64,000 bases of DNA from Gautieria morchelliformis (taxonomy: Eukaryota > Basidiomycota > Agaricomycetes > Gomphales > Gomphaceae), in the NCBI GenBank assembly GCA_015179125.1, contig WHVA01000139.1, positions 167,245 through 231,244 on the forward strand, written 5' to 3'. Each line of letters starts with the position of its first letter. Position 1 is the first letter of the stretch. A program made the translations under genes and the position numbers. Shown here in pieces: positions 54,157 to 63,539 of this stretch. The notes below the pieces were generated by a model. The model did not search any database and was not told the DNA's origin. It was given only the letters and a program-made list of their open reading frames with translations.

Positions 54157-57100
54157 GCCAGTCAGCGGTGAAAGACATGCCCCGCTCGACGAATCGGTTT
54201 TCAGTTCTCGAAACATGTACAATAGGGATCACAGGCGATATGATGCATCCTTCTCCTATCCCTGATCGAACTGAAACCAAACCAGCCATGCCAAAAACCC
54301 AACCCATCGCTCCAGTTGCTAATGCAAACCTTCCAGTCCCTCTATATGTCCGTACTGCTGACCTCCGCCGATGCACCAAAGTACCTCTCAAAGTCCACTC
54401 CGTTGACACAGGGCATCCACTTGCAATTGACTCCCTCCTTGACAGTGGTGCTACAGGGATGTTCATCGATGTGGAGTTTGTGAGGGAACACAGGCTTCGG
54501 ACCCGCCCCCTACCCCGTGCCATCCCCGTCTACAATATTGATGGTACCCCAAATGAGGCTGGCTCAATCAAGGAAGAAGTCGACCTCATTTGCACCTTTG
54601 GGGATCATACGGAACGTGCCACATTCTCTGTCACGAGCCTTGGACGACTTGCCATCATTCTTGGTCACACATGGCTTGTTGAACACAACCCAGAAGTTGA
54701 CTGGCGTATAGGAGATGTGAAGATGACACGCTGTCCCAAGTCATGTGGGGGCAGACCTGTTGTCAGAGGGCCCACAGTCGAAACTGTTCCAGAAGAGAGT
54801 GTAAATCAAGAGGAGGTTCCCATACAGCACACCCGCTCCCTACTTGAGGAAGGAGACAGGACCTTTGTCATCTTTGTGAATGAGAGTCCTGAAATGATTG
54901 GCGCAGGCTGGACTGTCTCCCAACAGCTTGCTGAACGGGCCAGCAAGTCTGCACCAGTCAGATCCTTCGAGGACCTTGTCCCTAAACCATACCAGGAGTT
55001 CAAGGATGTGTTTTCTAAGGAGTCATTTGACCAACTGCCTCCTCGAAAGCCCTGGGACCATGCAATTGAGCTCACTCCAGGTGCACAACCCTTCAGCACA
55101 AAGGTTTACCCAATGTCACCGGTTGAGCAAAGGGAACTGGATAACTTCCTTGAGGAGAACCTGAAGAGCCATCGTATCCGTCCCTCCAAGTCACCTATGG
55201 CATCTCCAGTCTTCTTTGTGAAGAAAAAGGACGGCAGTCTTAGATTTGTGCAAGACTACCGGAAGCTCAATGATATAACAATCAAGAATGCCTATCCTTT
55301 GCCCCTTGTTCCAGACATCATGAATAAGATTGCTGCTGGAAGGGCTAAATACTTCACAAAGCTTGACATTCGCTGGGGATATAATAATGTACGCATAAAA
55401 GAGGGAGATGAGTGGAAGGCAGCCTTTCGGACAAATAGGGGCCTGTATGAACCTCTAGTCATGTTCTTTGGACTCACGAACAGCCCAGCAACCTTCCAGA
55501 CGATGATGAATGACATCTTCAAGAGTCTCATCGATGAAGGGGTTGTGGTGGTGTTCATGGACGACATTCTCATCTTCACAGAGTCGCTTGAAGAACATCG
55601 TAGGATTGTACGACGTGTCCTTGAAATCCTCCGGGCCAACAACCTGTACCTCAAACCTGAAAAATGCCTATTTGAGCAACTAGAGGTGGAGTATCTCGGC
55701 CTCATCCTCTCTCAAGGACAGGTTGCCATGGACCCAGTCAAGGTTGCAGGGGTGCGGGACTGGCCAATACCACGTAACGTCACTGAAGTCAAATCATTCC
55801 TTGGTTTCATCAACTTCTACCGTAGATTTGTGGAAGACTTCTCACACATTGCAAAGCCCCTCAACCAGTTGACAAAACAGGATGCCCAATGGTCTTGGGA
55901 TCCAAATGGCCCAGAGCAAGCGTCCTTTGACAAGCTCAAACTCCTCATCACCTCAACACCGATCCTTGTCCTCCCTGATCAAGACAAACATTTCCGTCTT
56001 GAAACAGATGCCTCAGCCTATGCCACAGGAGCAGTACTGTCCCAGCTATGTGATGATGGCAAATGGCGGCCTGTGGGGTTTGTCTCCAAAAGCCTCAATG
56101 ATGCTGAACGCAACTATGCCATCCATGACAAGGAGCTTCTTTCTGTGATTCGGGGATTAGAGGAATGGCGCCACATCTTAGAGGGAACGAAGCACAAGAT
56201 TGAGATTCTCAATGACCATCAGAATCTCACCTACTTCCGCACTGCACAAAACCTGAACCGTCGTCAAGCACGCTGGTCACTCTACCTCTCTCGCTTTGAT
56301 TTTGAGCTGATCCATCGTCCTGGTCGTCATTCAGCCAAGCCTGATGCACTCTCACGATGCGTGGATCATAAGCGGGGGGAGGAAGACAACCAAAATCAAG
56401 TCTTACTTACCCCTGACTTGTTCCACATCAAGGCGAATCCCCCAGAGGCTGGTGCGCAGTTAGTCCCAGGTGAAGGTGATGCTTTCCTCAATCGAGTAAG
56501 GAACTGTGTAGACTGGGATGAAAAGGTTGTCAAGGCTCTCAAAGAACTGGGCTCCTCTGGCAATTTACGAGGAGAAGAGTGGTCTGAACAGGATGGGCTT
56601 GTCCTCTATCACAACAAAGTGTACGTGCCGCTTGATGCAAAACTACGACATGACATAGTGAAAGCGCACCATGACATGCCTCTCACTGGTCACCCTGGTC
56701 GCTGGAGAACCACTGAACTAGTTGCTTGGAGTTACTGGTGGCCTGGGATGGGACGTTACATTGCAAAATACGTGAAGGCCTGTGACCTGTGCAACCGGAC
56801 AAAAACCTTCCCTGCTTCTCCCATTGGCAAGCTTCTACCAAACCGTATCCCAGACCGTAGATGGCAGGTTATGTCTGTTGACTTGATTGTAGAACTGCCT
56901 ACCAGTCATGGCTATGATGCTCTCCTTGTTGTTGTCGATCGCCTCTCAAAGCGTGCACATGTCATTCCCACCACTTCAGATGTAACTTCAGTGGGAGTTG
57001 CCCGACTCTTCCGTGATCATGTTTGGAAACTTCATGGGCTCCCTGAAGAAATCATCAGTGATCGAGGCACACAGTTCATCTCCCAGTTCATGCGTGAACT

Positions 57101-57282
57101 GAACAAACTTCTTGGTGTCAAAGTCGCCGCCTCTACTGCTTATCACCCCCAAACTGATGGACAGACTGAAAGGGTTAATCAGGAGATTGAGCAATACCTT
57201 CGACTATTCATCAACCAGCATCAGGATGATTGGTTCGAATGGATATCCTTGGCCGAGTTTGCCTATAACAACCGAATCCATG
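54157..57282 (+). CDS. Gypsy-Z Pol, first part (protease, RT, RNase H, integrase core)
   Basis: In the -1 frame relative to gag, with the first internal ATG at 54177. It carries protease DSGATGMFID, RT with PVFFVKKKDGSLR, FGLTNSPATFQ and catalytic FMDDILIF, RNase H with ETDASAYATGAVL, integrase zinc-binding GHPGRWRTTELVA and CDLCNRTK, and the catalytic core with VDLIVELPTSHG, SDRGTQF and the Glu of QTERVNQEIEQYL. It is intact to the Gypsy-W insertion at 57283, inside the segment AEFAYNNRIH. Confidence 0.94.
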
Positions 57283-57845
57283 TGTAAGGACCCGGCCTTT
57301 GGCCGGCTACTTACCGGTAGAACCTTCTTCCGAGCCCGAAGCCTTGTGATATCCGTGCCCGAGTACATATGATACTTATCCGCGCCCGAGCCCGAGCCCG
57401 AGCTTGAACTCATATCCGACCTTGATCCCATGCCCGTATCCCCCTTAGTTACTGTTTCCGCTCCATCACGCATCATTCGTATATTACCTCGCCCTGACCT
57501 CGGTCTCCTGACCTCGCCCTGACCTCCACTAATCTGTTCGCCCCTGACTTGCACCTCGTCCGTATATAACCCCCTTGTATGCATTCCTACTCCTCAGTCT
57601 GAAAATCAACTATCGTGTCCCTTCGATCCCTAGCTAGTTTCTACGCCTCGCCTCTTAAGCTAGAACCTCGCCTCTTATTCGTTTACCTCCGAAGTTGGGA
57701 CTCGTGCGTAGGGTCGGCGCAGCACATAAGCTGAAGCCAAGTCCCTCTCCGACTTCCCCATCCAAACCTCGCCCTGTAACCTCGGACCTTGACTCGGGTT
57801 TCGTCCCCGACCTCGGTCAACCTTACGACGGATCGTATCGTAACA
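57283..57845 (+). repeat. Gypsy-W 5' LTR
   Basis: 563 bp, TGTAAGGACCCGG to GTATCGTAACA, with a run of GCCCGA repeats and a TATATAA box (57563-57569). Its inferred transcript start word AGTCTGAAAAT begins at 57596. Confidence 0.95.
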
Positions 57846-57847
57846 GT

Positions 57848-57859
57848 ATTTTCAGACTG
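57848..57859 (+). promoter_or_regulatory. Gypsy-W self-priming site
   Basis: ATTTTCAGACTG, 2 nt after the LTR (spacer GT), is the exact reverse complement of CAGTCTGAAAAT at 57595-57606. Confidence 0.8.
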
Positions 57860-57888
57860 CTTACACCCTACGTATCCCTTTTTTCACG

Positions 57889-59121
57889 ATGTCCATGATA
57901 ACTCGTTCTCGCACCCTTCGGGGTATCTCAGAACAGCGACGTTTCTCGGAAGCCCCCGATGACTCACCCCCGTCCCCGGGGATACCCCTCGCAGACCCCG
58001 CCGAGCCTAGTAACAAAGGCAAAGGTAGGGCTAACCTCGGTGACCCTTCAGGTGATCCAGGTGATGGCTCTAGAAGTTCTGACAACGATCGGGACCTCCC
58101 CAACCTTCCGCCCGAGGACCTCGGTGACCTCGAGGACAACGAGCTTATGCGTCGAGTGTTCATCAAACTCGCGAAACCTCGCGAATCCGAAGCACGAGCC
58201 AAGGTCAAGGAACCGGATAGTTATGACGGTACTGACCAAGCCAAGCTTCGCACTTTCTTCCTTCAATGTGTACTCAACTTCAGAGATCGCCCCACCGCGT
58301 TCAAGACTGGGGCCTCAAAGGTGCAGTATGCTATTTCTTACCTGTCCGGCTCGGCTCTGCAATATTTCGAGCCGGCGATCCTCGGCGAAGTCCAACCCGA
58401 GCCAGATTGGCTCGAGGACTGGGACAGCTTCAAGGCCGAGCTCGAGCTTAACTTCGGCCCATACGACAACGCGGCCCAAGCCGAGATTGACCTCGAGAAG
58501 ATCGTTATGAAAGAGCACCACAAGGCCGCGCGATTCTTTATCGATTTCGCCCGAGCTTCGACTCGGACTCAGTGGAACGACGTGGCCCTCCGACACTTTG
58601 CCTATAAGGGCTTGGCCAAACGAATCAAGGACGACTTACTTCACTTCCCTCGATTCCGCAGCCTCGCCGAGCTTAGGAACTTCGCGCTGGAATGCGATAG
58701 CCGTTACTGGGAGCGAAAGGAATACGACGCCATGATCAATGGTCGTAGCTCCCAGCCTGCACGCACCCCTAATCAGTCCAGTAGCAATGCCACTAACAAC
58801 CACCAGCCTTCCAGTGGTTCCAATAACAATAAGAACCGCAACAAGACTAACAACAGCGGCAAGGGTTCCAACAACAACAACTCTTCGAACAACAAGAGCC
58901 AGCCCGACATTTCGAGCAAACTCGGGAAGGATGGCAAACTGCTTCCCGAGGAGCGCCAACGTCGGGTCGACCAAGGCCTTTGTCTGCTTTGCGGCACCAA
59001 AGGTCACGTCGTCAAGGACTGCCCGAAGAACAAGTCTACCAATAGTAGCGGTTCTAAAGGTCGGGCAACGAAGACCCCTAACGAGGGGACTTCGGCCTCC
59101 ATTACGGAGGTGAAAAAATAG
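57889..59121 (+). CDS. Gypsy-W Gag
   Basis: 410 residues from ATG 57889. An acidic and Ser/Pro-rich N-terminus leads to the Ty3 capsid domain (FFLQCVLNFRDRP, AISYLSGSALQYFEP, WDSFKAELELNFG, RASTRTQWND). An Asn/Ser/Lys low-complexity linker follows, then the zinc knuckle CLLCGTKGHVVKDCP. It ends GTG AAA AAA TAG; a -1 slip on the six A residues enters the pol frame. The frame is undamaged. Confidence 0.93.
   Translation: MSMITRSRTLRGISEQRRFSEAPDDSPPSPGIPLADPAEPSNKGKGRANLGDPSGDPGDGSRSSDNDRDLPNLPPEDLGDLEDNELMRRVFIKLAKPRESEARAKVKEPDSYDGTDQAKLRTFFLQCVLNFRDRPTAFKTGASKVQYAISYLSGSALQYFEPAILGEVQPEPDWLEDWDSFKAELELNFGPYDNAAQAEIDLEKIVMKEHHKAARFFIDFARASTRTQWNDVALRHFAYKGLAKRIKDDLLHFPRFRSLAELRNFALECDSRYWERKEYDAMINGRSSQPARTPNQSSSNATNNHQPSSGSNNNKNRNKTNNSGKGSNNNNSSNNKSQPDISSKLGKDGKLLPEERQRRVDQGLCLLCGTKGHVVKDCPKNKSTNSSGSKGRATKTPNEGTSASITEVKK
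59113..59121 (+). promoter_or_regulatory. Possible Gypsy-W -1 frameshift site
   Basis: Six A residues abut the gag TAG (G AAA AAA TAG). The -1 frame continues ATA GGT AGC into a pol-type N-terminus. It departs from the ideal heptamer because the first base is G, so weaker than the Gypsy-Z site. Confidence 0.45.
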
Positions 59122-59245
59122 GTAGCAACCTCGGAACCACACGATCCGAGGATTGCGGTAACCTCACCCGTGTGCTCAGACTCAGCGCCGCTTCTCATTC
59201 ATTGTCCAAAGATTCCCTTAATGTAGATCTAACCTCGCTCCCATC
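59122..59245 (+). pseudogene. Gypsy-W pol N-terminal stub at the deletion junction
   Basis: In the -1 frame relative to gag this reads about 45 residues (LRLSASHSLSKDSLNVDL) of the type that precedes the protease in related Pol proteins. The expected protease is absent; the next recognisable sequence is the end of the RNase H-integrase linker in another frame. So a deletion of roughly 2 kb lies here. Confidence 0.6.
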
Positions 59246-60742
59246 GTGCTCCGAGCTGCTTCACTGCTTGATACCGAGCAGATCCGAGCTGACATACTAG
59301 CGAACCTCCCCTCGGACCCCATAGCCAAGTCGCACCTCGGCTTGGTTAATGACCCGAGGTGGACCACAGACCCCGAGGGTTTCCTCAAGCTTGACAACCG
59401 AACCTATGTTCCAGGGGCCCAAGACCTTCGACTTCGCATCCTGCAATACAAGCACGATCACATCCTCTTGGGACACTTCGGGGTCAACAAGACCTTGGAG
59501 CTGATCCGACGAGACTATACTTGGCCGGGGATTAGATCCTTTGTCAAGGATTATTGCAAGACGTGTACCACTTGTATGCGAAGCAAGCCACAACGTCACA
59601 AACCCTATGGTCTCCTCAAGCAACTTCCTGTTCCCGAGAAACCTTGGAACTCCATCTCTATGGATTTCATTGAGCAACTCCCCCCTTCATCCGAGTTCAC
59701 CTCCATCCTAGTGATTGTTGACCGCTTCACTAAGCAGGTTATCTTCATTCCAACCACAGACAAGATAACCTCGCAAGAGCTCGCTCACCTCTTCGTTCTT
59801 CATGTCTTTTCAAAGCATGGAGTCCCCTCGCACGTCACCTCGGACAGGGGTTCTGAGTTTGTTTCGCGCTTCTGGCGTTCCCTAGGGAAAGCTTTGGACA
59901 TGCGGTTGCATTTCACCTCGGGATATCATCCCGAGGGTGACGGTCAGACCGAGCGTGCTAACCAAACTTTGGAACAGTACCTCAGGATCTATTGCAACTA
60001 TCAGCAGTCCAATTGGGCTTCGCTCCTTCCCCTAGCCGAGTTCGCCTACAACAACGCGCCTAGCGCAACCACCGGCGTCTCCCCATTCTTTGCCAATAAA
60101 GGCTACCATCTGAACCTCGCAGTTCACCCCGAGCGCGACCTCGCCTCGGCACAAGCCCGAGACTTCGTGGTTGACCTGGACGAGCTTCACCAAGAACTTC
60201 GCCACGCCATCCTCGAGGCTCAGAAAACTTACCAAGCCTCGGCCGATGTTCGTCGCAAGCCCGCTCCTGATTTCCAAGTAGGATCCCTCGCCTTTGTGAA
60301 GGCACAGTACTTTCGAACAACTCGGCCTACCAAGAAGCTCGCCGAGAAGTTCTTGGGCCCTTTTGAAATCATTTCCCGAGCGGGTACTCACTCCTTCACC
60401 CTTCGACTTCCAGAACACATGCATTCAGTCCATCCGGTCTTCCACGTATCTATGCTCGAACCAGCCTCGCCCAACACCATACCAAACCGAGTTCAGCCGC
60501 CTCCGCCCCCAGTCGTTATCGACGGCGAACCCGAGTTCGAGGTTTCCGAAATCCTCGACTCGAAGATCGATAATAGACGCAAGAGCTGCAAATTACTCTA
60601 CCTTGTTAGGTGGACTGGTTACGAAGGTACCGACGAAGAAACCTCGTGGATCCTCGCTTCCGAGCTTGATCATGCCTCGGAGCTGGTCACGGATTTCCAT
60701 GACTCTTACCCGGGCAAGCCCGGCCCTTTGACTGCTCTATGA
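59246..60742 (+). CDS. Gypsy-W integrase with chromodomain
   Basis: 498 codons open from GTG 59246, no early ATG. The order is linker LRAASLLDTEQIRADIL, zinc-binding HFGVNKTLELIRRDY with CTTCMRSK, catalytic core MDFIEQLPPSSEF, TSDRGSEFV and the Glu of QTERANQTLEQYL, the GPFEI segment, and chromodomain ILDSKIDNRRKSCKLLYLVR ending DEETSWILASEL. All catalytic residues are present. It is out of frame with the pol stub, so expression would need internal initiation or a second shift. Length and motifs match integrases of complete relatives. Confidence 0.93.
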   Translation: MLRAASLLDTEQIRADILANLPSDPIAKSHLGLVNDPRWTTDPEGFLKLDNRTYVPGAQDLRLRILQYKHDHILLGHFGVNKTLELIRRDYTWPGIRSFVKDYCKTCTTCMRSKPQRHKPYGLLKQLPVPEKPWNSISMDFIEQLPPSSEFTSILVIVDRFTKQVIFIPTTDKITSQELAHLFVLHVFSKHGVPSHVTSDRGSEFVSRFWRSLGKALDMRLHFTSGYHPEGDGQTERANQTLEQYLRIYCNYQQSNWASLLPLAEFAYNNAPSATTGVSPFFANKGYHLNLAVHPERDLASAQARDFVVDLDELHQELRHAILEAQKTYQASADVRRKPAPDFQVGSLAFVKAQYFRTTRPTKKLAEKFLGPFEIISRAGTHSFTLRLPEHMHSVHPVFHVSMLEPASPNTIPNRVQPPPPPVVIDGEPEFEVSEILDSKIDNRRKSCKLLYLVRWTGYEGTDEETSWILASELDHASELVTDFHDSYPGKPGPLTAL

Positions 60743-60783
60743 TCATTTTCCTTTGTTAACCCCCATGACCCCAGTAGTTAGAT

Positions 60784-60806
60784 AAAAAAAAAAAAAAAAA
60801 AAAAAA
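60784..60806 (+). repeat. 23-nt poly(A) tract in Gypsy-W
   Basis: An uninterrupted run of 23 A between the integrase stop and the antisense gene. It could be a slippage-prone tract or the trace of a polyadenylated template joined here. Confidence 0.7.
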
Positions 60807-60872
60807 CCCTCGCAATCGAACAACAAAAAATCGATAAAAAACCAAGAAAAGCCTATTATTCCATTTACTAGT

Positions 60873-62013
60873 TCACTCCACCATCCTCATATCCTCTCCC
60901 TCGCTCCCCTCGCTACCCTCACCTGACTCCTCCTCATTACTACTACTACTTCGCTCCACCAGACCCCCATGTCCCCCATGATCTGCCAAGTCCCTCGCCC
61001 CCTGCATCCGCTTCAAATAATTCCGCCTCCTCCTTATCCTCATGAACTCCACATCCGCCCTGTTCATCCTGTCATTCGCAGCCCTAAACTCCCCTAGCAA
61101 CTCGCACACCCTCTCCCCAACCTCGCCAACCTTCTGTCCCACATCCCTCACCGCCGCTATCAACTCCCTCATCTCCGCACTTCGCTCCGATCTTTTCGTC
61201 TTCTTGTCCTTTTTCGCCCTCCGACCTCCAACCTCGGTCTCCTCCCCCTCAGTCTGCCTCGCTTCCCCGACCTCTGTCTCCTCACGCTGCCTCACTTCCC
61301 CAGTCTCCTTACCCTTCTCCTCGCTCAACCTCGCTTCCATCCGCTCTACCCTCATCTCGAGGTTCCTCTCGACCCAATCACTCGAGTCGTCGTCCTCTGC
61401 AACTTCGTCCTGAACCTTGGCCTCTTTCCTCGGCCTCGGTCCATCCTCGGCCTCCTCGCTCCTCGCTCGCTTCTTGCTCGCGGTACCCGCCTGACCCTTG
61501 CCTGGGGTTGCCTTGCTGCGGCGACCTTGGGCGATACTACAACCCAAGGAACGGGTCCTGCACCACACGCAAGCACCCTGGTCGGCGAGGCCGAAGTCGA
61601 GACTAACGGCCCGAAGGCACGTATAGTCGCGCTCTTCGCAGCGCGCGCACCTCGCCTCGGCCTTGGTCGCGAGCTGCCACTCGCGAGGTCCCCCGTCGGC
61701 GAGCTTGTACCCGTATAGGGACAAGTCGGTCGGGTGGTAGGAGAATAACATGCGTTTATACTAGACAAATCAGCAGCGCCCATGATTAGACAACTACGGT
61801 ACTCACCTTCTTTCCACTCGGTCCTTCCTGCCACGGCTGCCGCATGTCGATGGCCCCCGTCTCATCAATTGGCAATGTGCCAACCTCGGGTCGATCCTCG
61901 GGCGTAACCTCGCCCGAGGCTCCGTTCTCCTCAGACAACAAAGTCTGGTCGAACGCGTTGTTCACGCTGTTCTCGTCGACGGCTGAGCTGAAGAGGGCTT
62001 GAGGGCGCACCAT
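60873..62013 (-). CDS. Antisense accessory gene of Gypsy-W: Cys-rich acidic protein
   Basis: Two exons on the minus strand, 62013-61807 and 61760-60873, joined in phase by a 46-nt GTGAGT...TAG intron; 364 residues from ATG 62011-62013. Exon 2 has two Cys clusters, CARCEERDYTC and CVWCRTRSLGC, spaced like a Zn2-Cys6-type binuclear cluster but not matching it exactly. A KKRARSEE basic patch, long Glu/Arg/Lys-rich coiled-coil-like helices (RVERMEARLSEEKGKE, LIAAVRDVGQKVGEVGERV) and an acidic Ser/Glu C-terminus follow. It looks nuclear. A GATAAAAGG box lies about 40 bp upstream. It has no counterpart in the other gypsy elements of this window. The function is unknown. Confidence 0.72.
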
Positions 62014-62172
62014 ATTAGTTGGCAATGGGGTTCGCTGCCTTCCTACCCACCCTTTTATCCAACCTCGGCTACGATTTAAGCTTCGCCTTTCCGGCTACTT
62101 AACATCGGACCGAGATCTAGATTCAAGGATAGGCGAACCTTGTCCACATTACGGCCTCGAGGGTCTCGGCCA

Positions 62173-62186
62173 TAAGGGGGGAATAC
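62173..62186 (+). promoter_or_regulatory. Gypsy-W polypurine tract
   Basis: AAGGGGGGAATAC abuts the 3' LTR and fits the usual plus-strand primer site of gypsy elements. Confidence 0.75.
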
Positions 62187-62749
62187 TGTAAGGACCCGGC
62201 CTTTGGCCGGCTACTTACCGGTAGAACCTTCTTCCGAGCCCCAAGCCTTGTGATATCCGTGCCCGAGTACATATGATACTTATCCGCGCCCGAGCCCGAG
62301 CCCGAGCTTGAACTCATATCCGACCTTGATCCCATGCCCGTATCCCCCTTAGTTACTGTTTCCGCTCCATCACGCATCATTCGTATATTACCTCGCCCTG
62401 ACCTCGGTCTCCTGACCTCGCCCTGACCTCCACTAATCTGTTCGCCCCTGACTTGCACCTCGTCCGTATATAACCCCCTTGTATGCATTCCTACTCCTCA
62501 GTCTGAAAATCAACTATCGTGTCCCTTCGATCCCTAGCTAGTTTCTACGCCTCGCCTCTTAAGCTAGAACCTCGCCTCTTATTCGTTTACCTCCGAAGTT
62601 GGGACTCGTGCGTAGGGTCGGCGCAGCACATAAGCTGAAGCCAAGTCCCTCTCCGACTTCCCCATCCAAACCTCGCCCTGTAACCTCGGACCTTGACTCG
62701 GGTTTCGTCCCCGACCTCGGTCAACCTTACGACGGATCGTATCGTAACA
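62187..62749 (+). repeat. Gypsy-W 3' LTR
   Basis: 563 bp; differs from the 5' LTR at one visible position (GCCCGAAG against GCCCCAAG). Followed by CCATG. Confidence 0.95.
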
Positions 62750-63539
62750 CCATGCCTCAACCCAGACTACACCCTTCATGTTGGACAGTGGCCAACATCC
62801 AAGGCTGGGACTGGAACCAGTCCGGGAAACTCGACTCGAGGCCCTGGATGAGTTCACAATGCGGATGGAAGCGGCCACGAGAGAAGCTCGTTCAGCCCTG
62901 TCCAAGGCAGCAGAGGACATGGCACGCTTCTATGACGTGCACCATAAAGCAGCCCCAGTTTATAAGCTTGGTGACAAGGTCTGGCTCAATGCACAAAACA
63001 TCACAACCACTCGCCCAATGAAGAAGCTAGACCACAAGTGGCTAGGTCCCTACACGGTTAATAAGGTGGTCTCACGAAATGCCTATGGTCTAAATCTTCC
63101 TGCATCCTTTGGTCGCACACATCCAGTGTTCTCTGTCGTCCTGCTTCGGCCATATGAAGATGACCCAATTCTTGAACGTCATGCCCCTCCACCCCCCCCC
63201 CCTGTCATACGGGATGGAGCCGAAGAATATGAAGTTGAAAGGATTCTAGACAGCAGGATGTTCCGTGGAAGGTTGGAGTATCTCGTGCGCTGGAAGGGCT
63301 ATGGAGCTGCCGACGATCTCTGGCTACCAGCAAAAGATGTCTCTGGGGCAAAGCGACTCATTAAGGAATTTCACCGGCAGAACCCAGAGGCACCTCAGCG
63401 TATCTCAGCAGCCACATACATGTCCCTCCCTTTCCAGAGATTTCAGAACTTCACAGAACCTTCCAGGCAAACTCTCTTCGACTGGACAGCAGGCAGGGCT
63501 TCTACTCATAATGTCAAGGGTCCAGGACCCCAAAGATAA
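62750..63539 (+). CDS. Gypsy-Z Pol, second part (integrase C-terminus, chromodomain)
   Basis: Continues the Gypsy-Z frame after the CCATG duplication with TQTTPFMLDSGQHP, GDKVWLNAQNITTTRPMKK, WLGPYTVNKVV, and the chromodomain ILDSRMFRGRLEYLVRWKG. The frame is clean to TAA at 63537-63539. The last residues after about 63512 may belong to a different sequence. Confidence 0.92.

Larger units (their letters stand above)
57283..62749 (+). mobile_element. Gypsy-W, RT-less chromodomain element with an antisense gene
   Basis: 5,467 bp with 563-bp LTRs differing by one visible base, and CCATG duplications (57278-57282 and 62750-62754). The content is gag, a stub of the pol N-terminus, integrase with chromodomain, a 23-A tract, an antisense two-exon gene, a polypurine tract and the 3' LTR. 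Protease, RT and RNase H are missing, so it must depend on enzymes from a relative. Recent by LTR similarity. It is the innermost element of the nest. Confidence 0.95.
52650..63539 (+). mobile_element. Gypsy-Z, chromodomain gypsy element split by Gypsy-W
   Basis: 5' LTR, self-priming site, gag, -1 frameshift site and pol up to 57282; pol resumes at 62755 after Gypsy-W and its CCATG duplication and ends at 63539. Removing Gypsy-W restores one open frame with all domains, so Gypsy-Z was intact when it was hit. No 3' LTR follows before the window ends; another insertion near 63512 may explain this. The five bases before the element are ACACT. Confidence 0.92.

Noticed and set aside
57380-57410. 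GCCCGA repeats in the Gypsy-W LTR as a CRISPR-like array
   Set aside because: Short contiguous tandem repeats without spacers in a eukaryotic LTR.
60784-60806. Poly(A) tract as tail of a retrocopied antisense gene
   Set aside because: The tract has the wrong strand for a tail of the antisense gene and that gene still has its intron.
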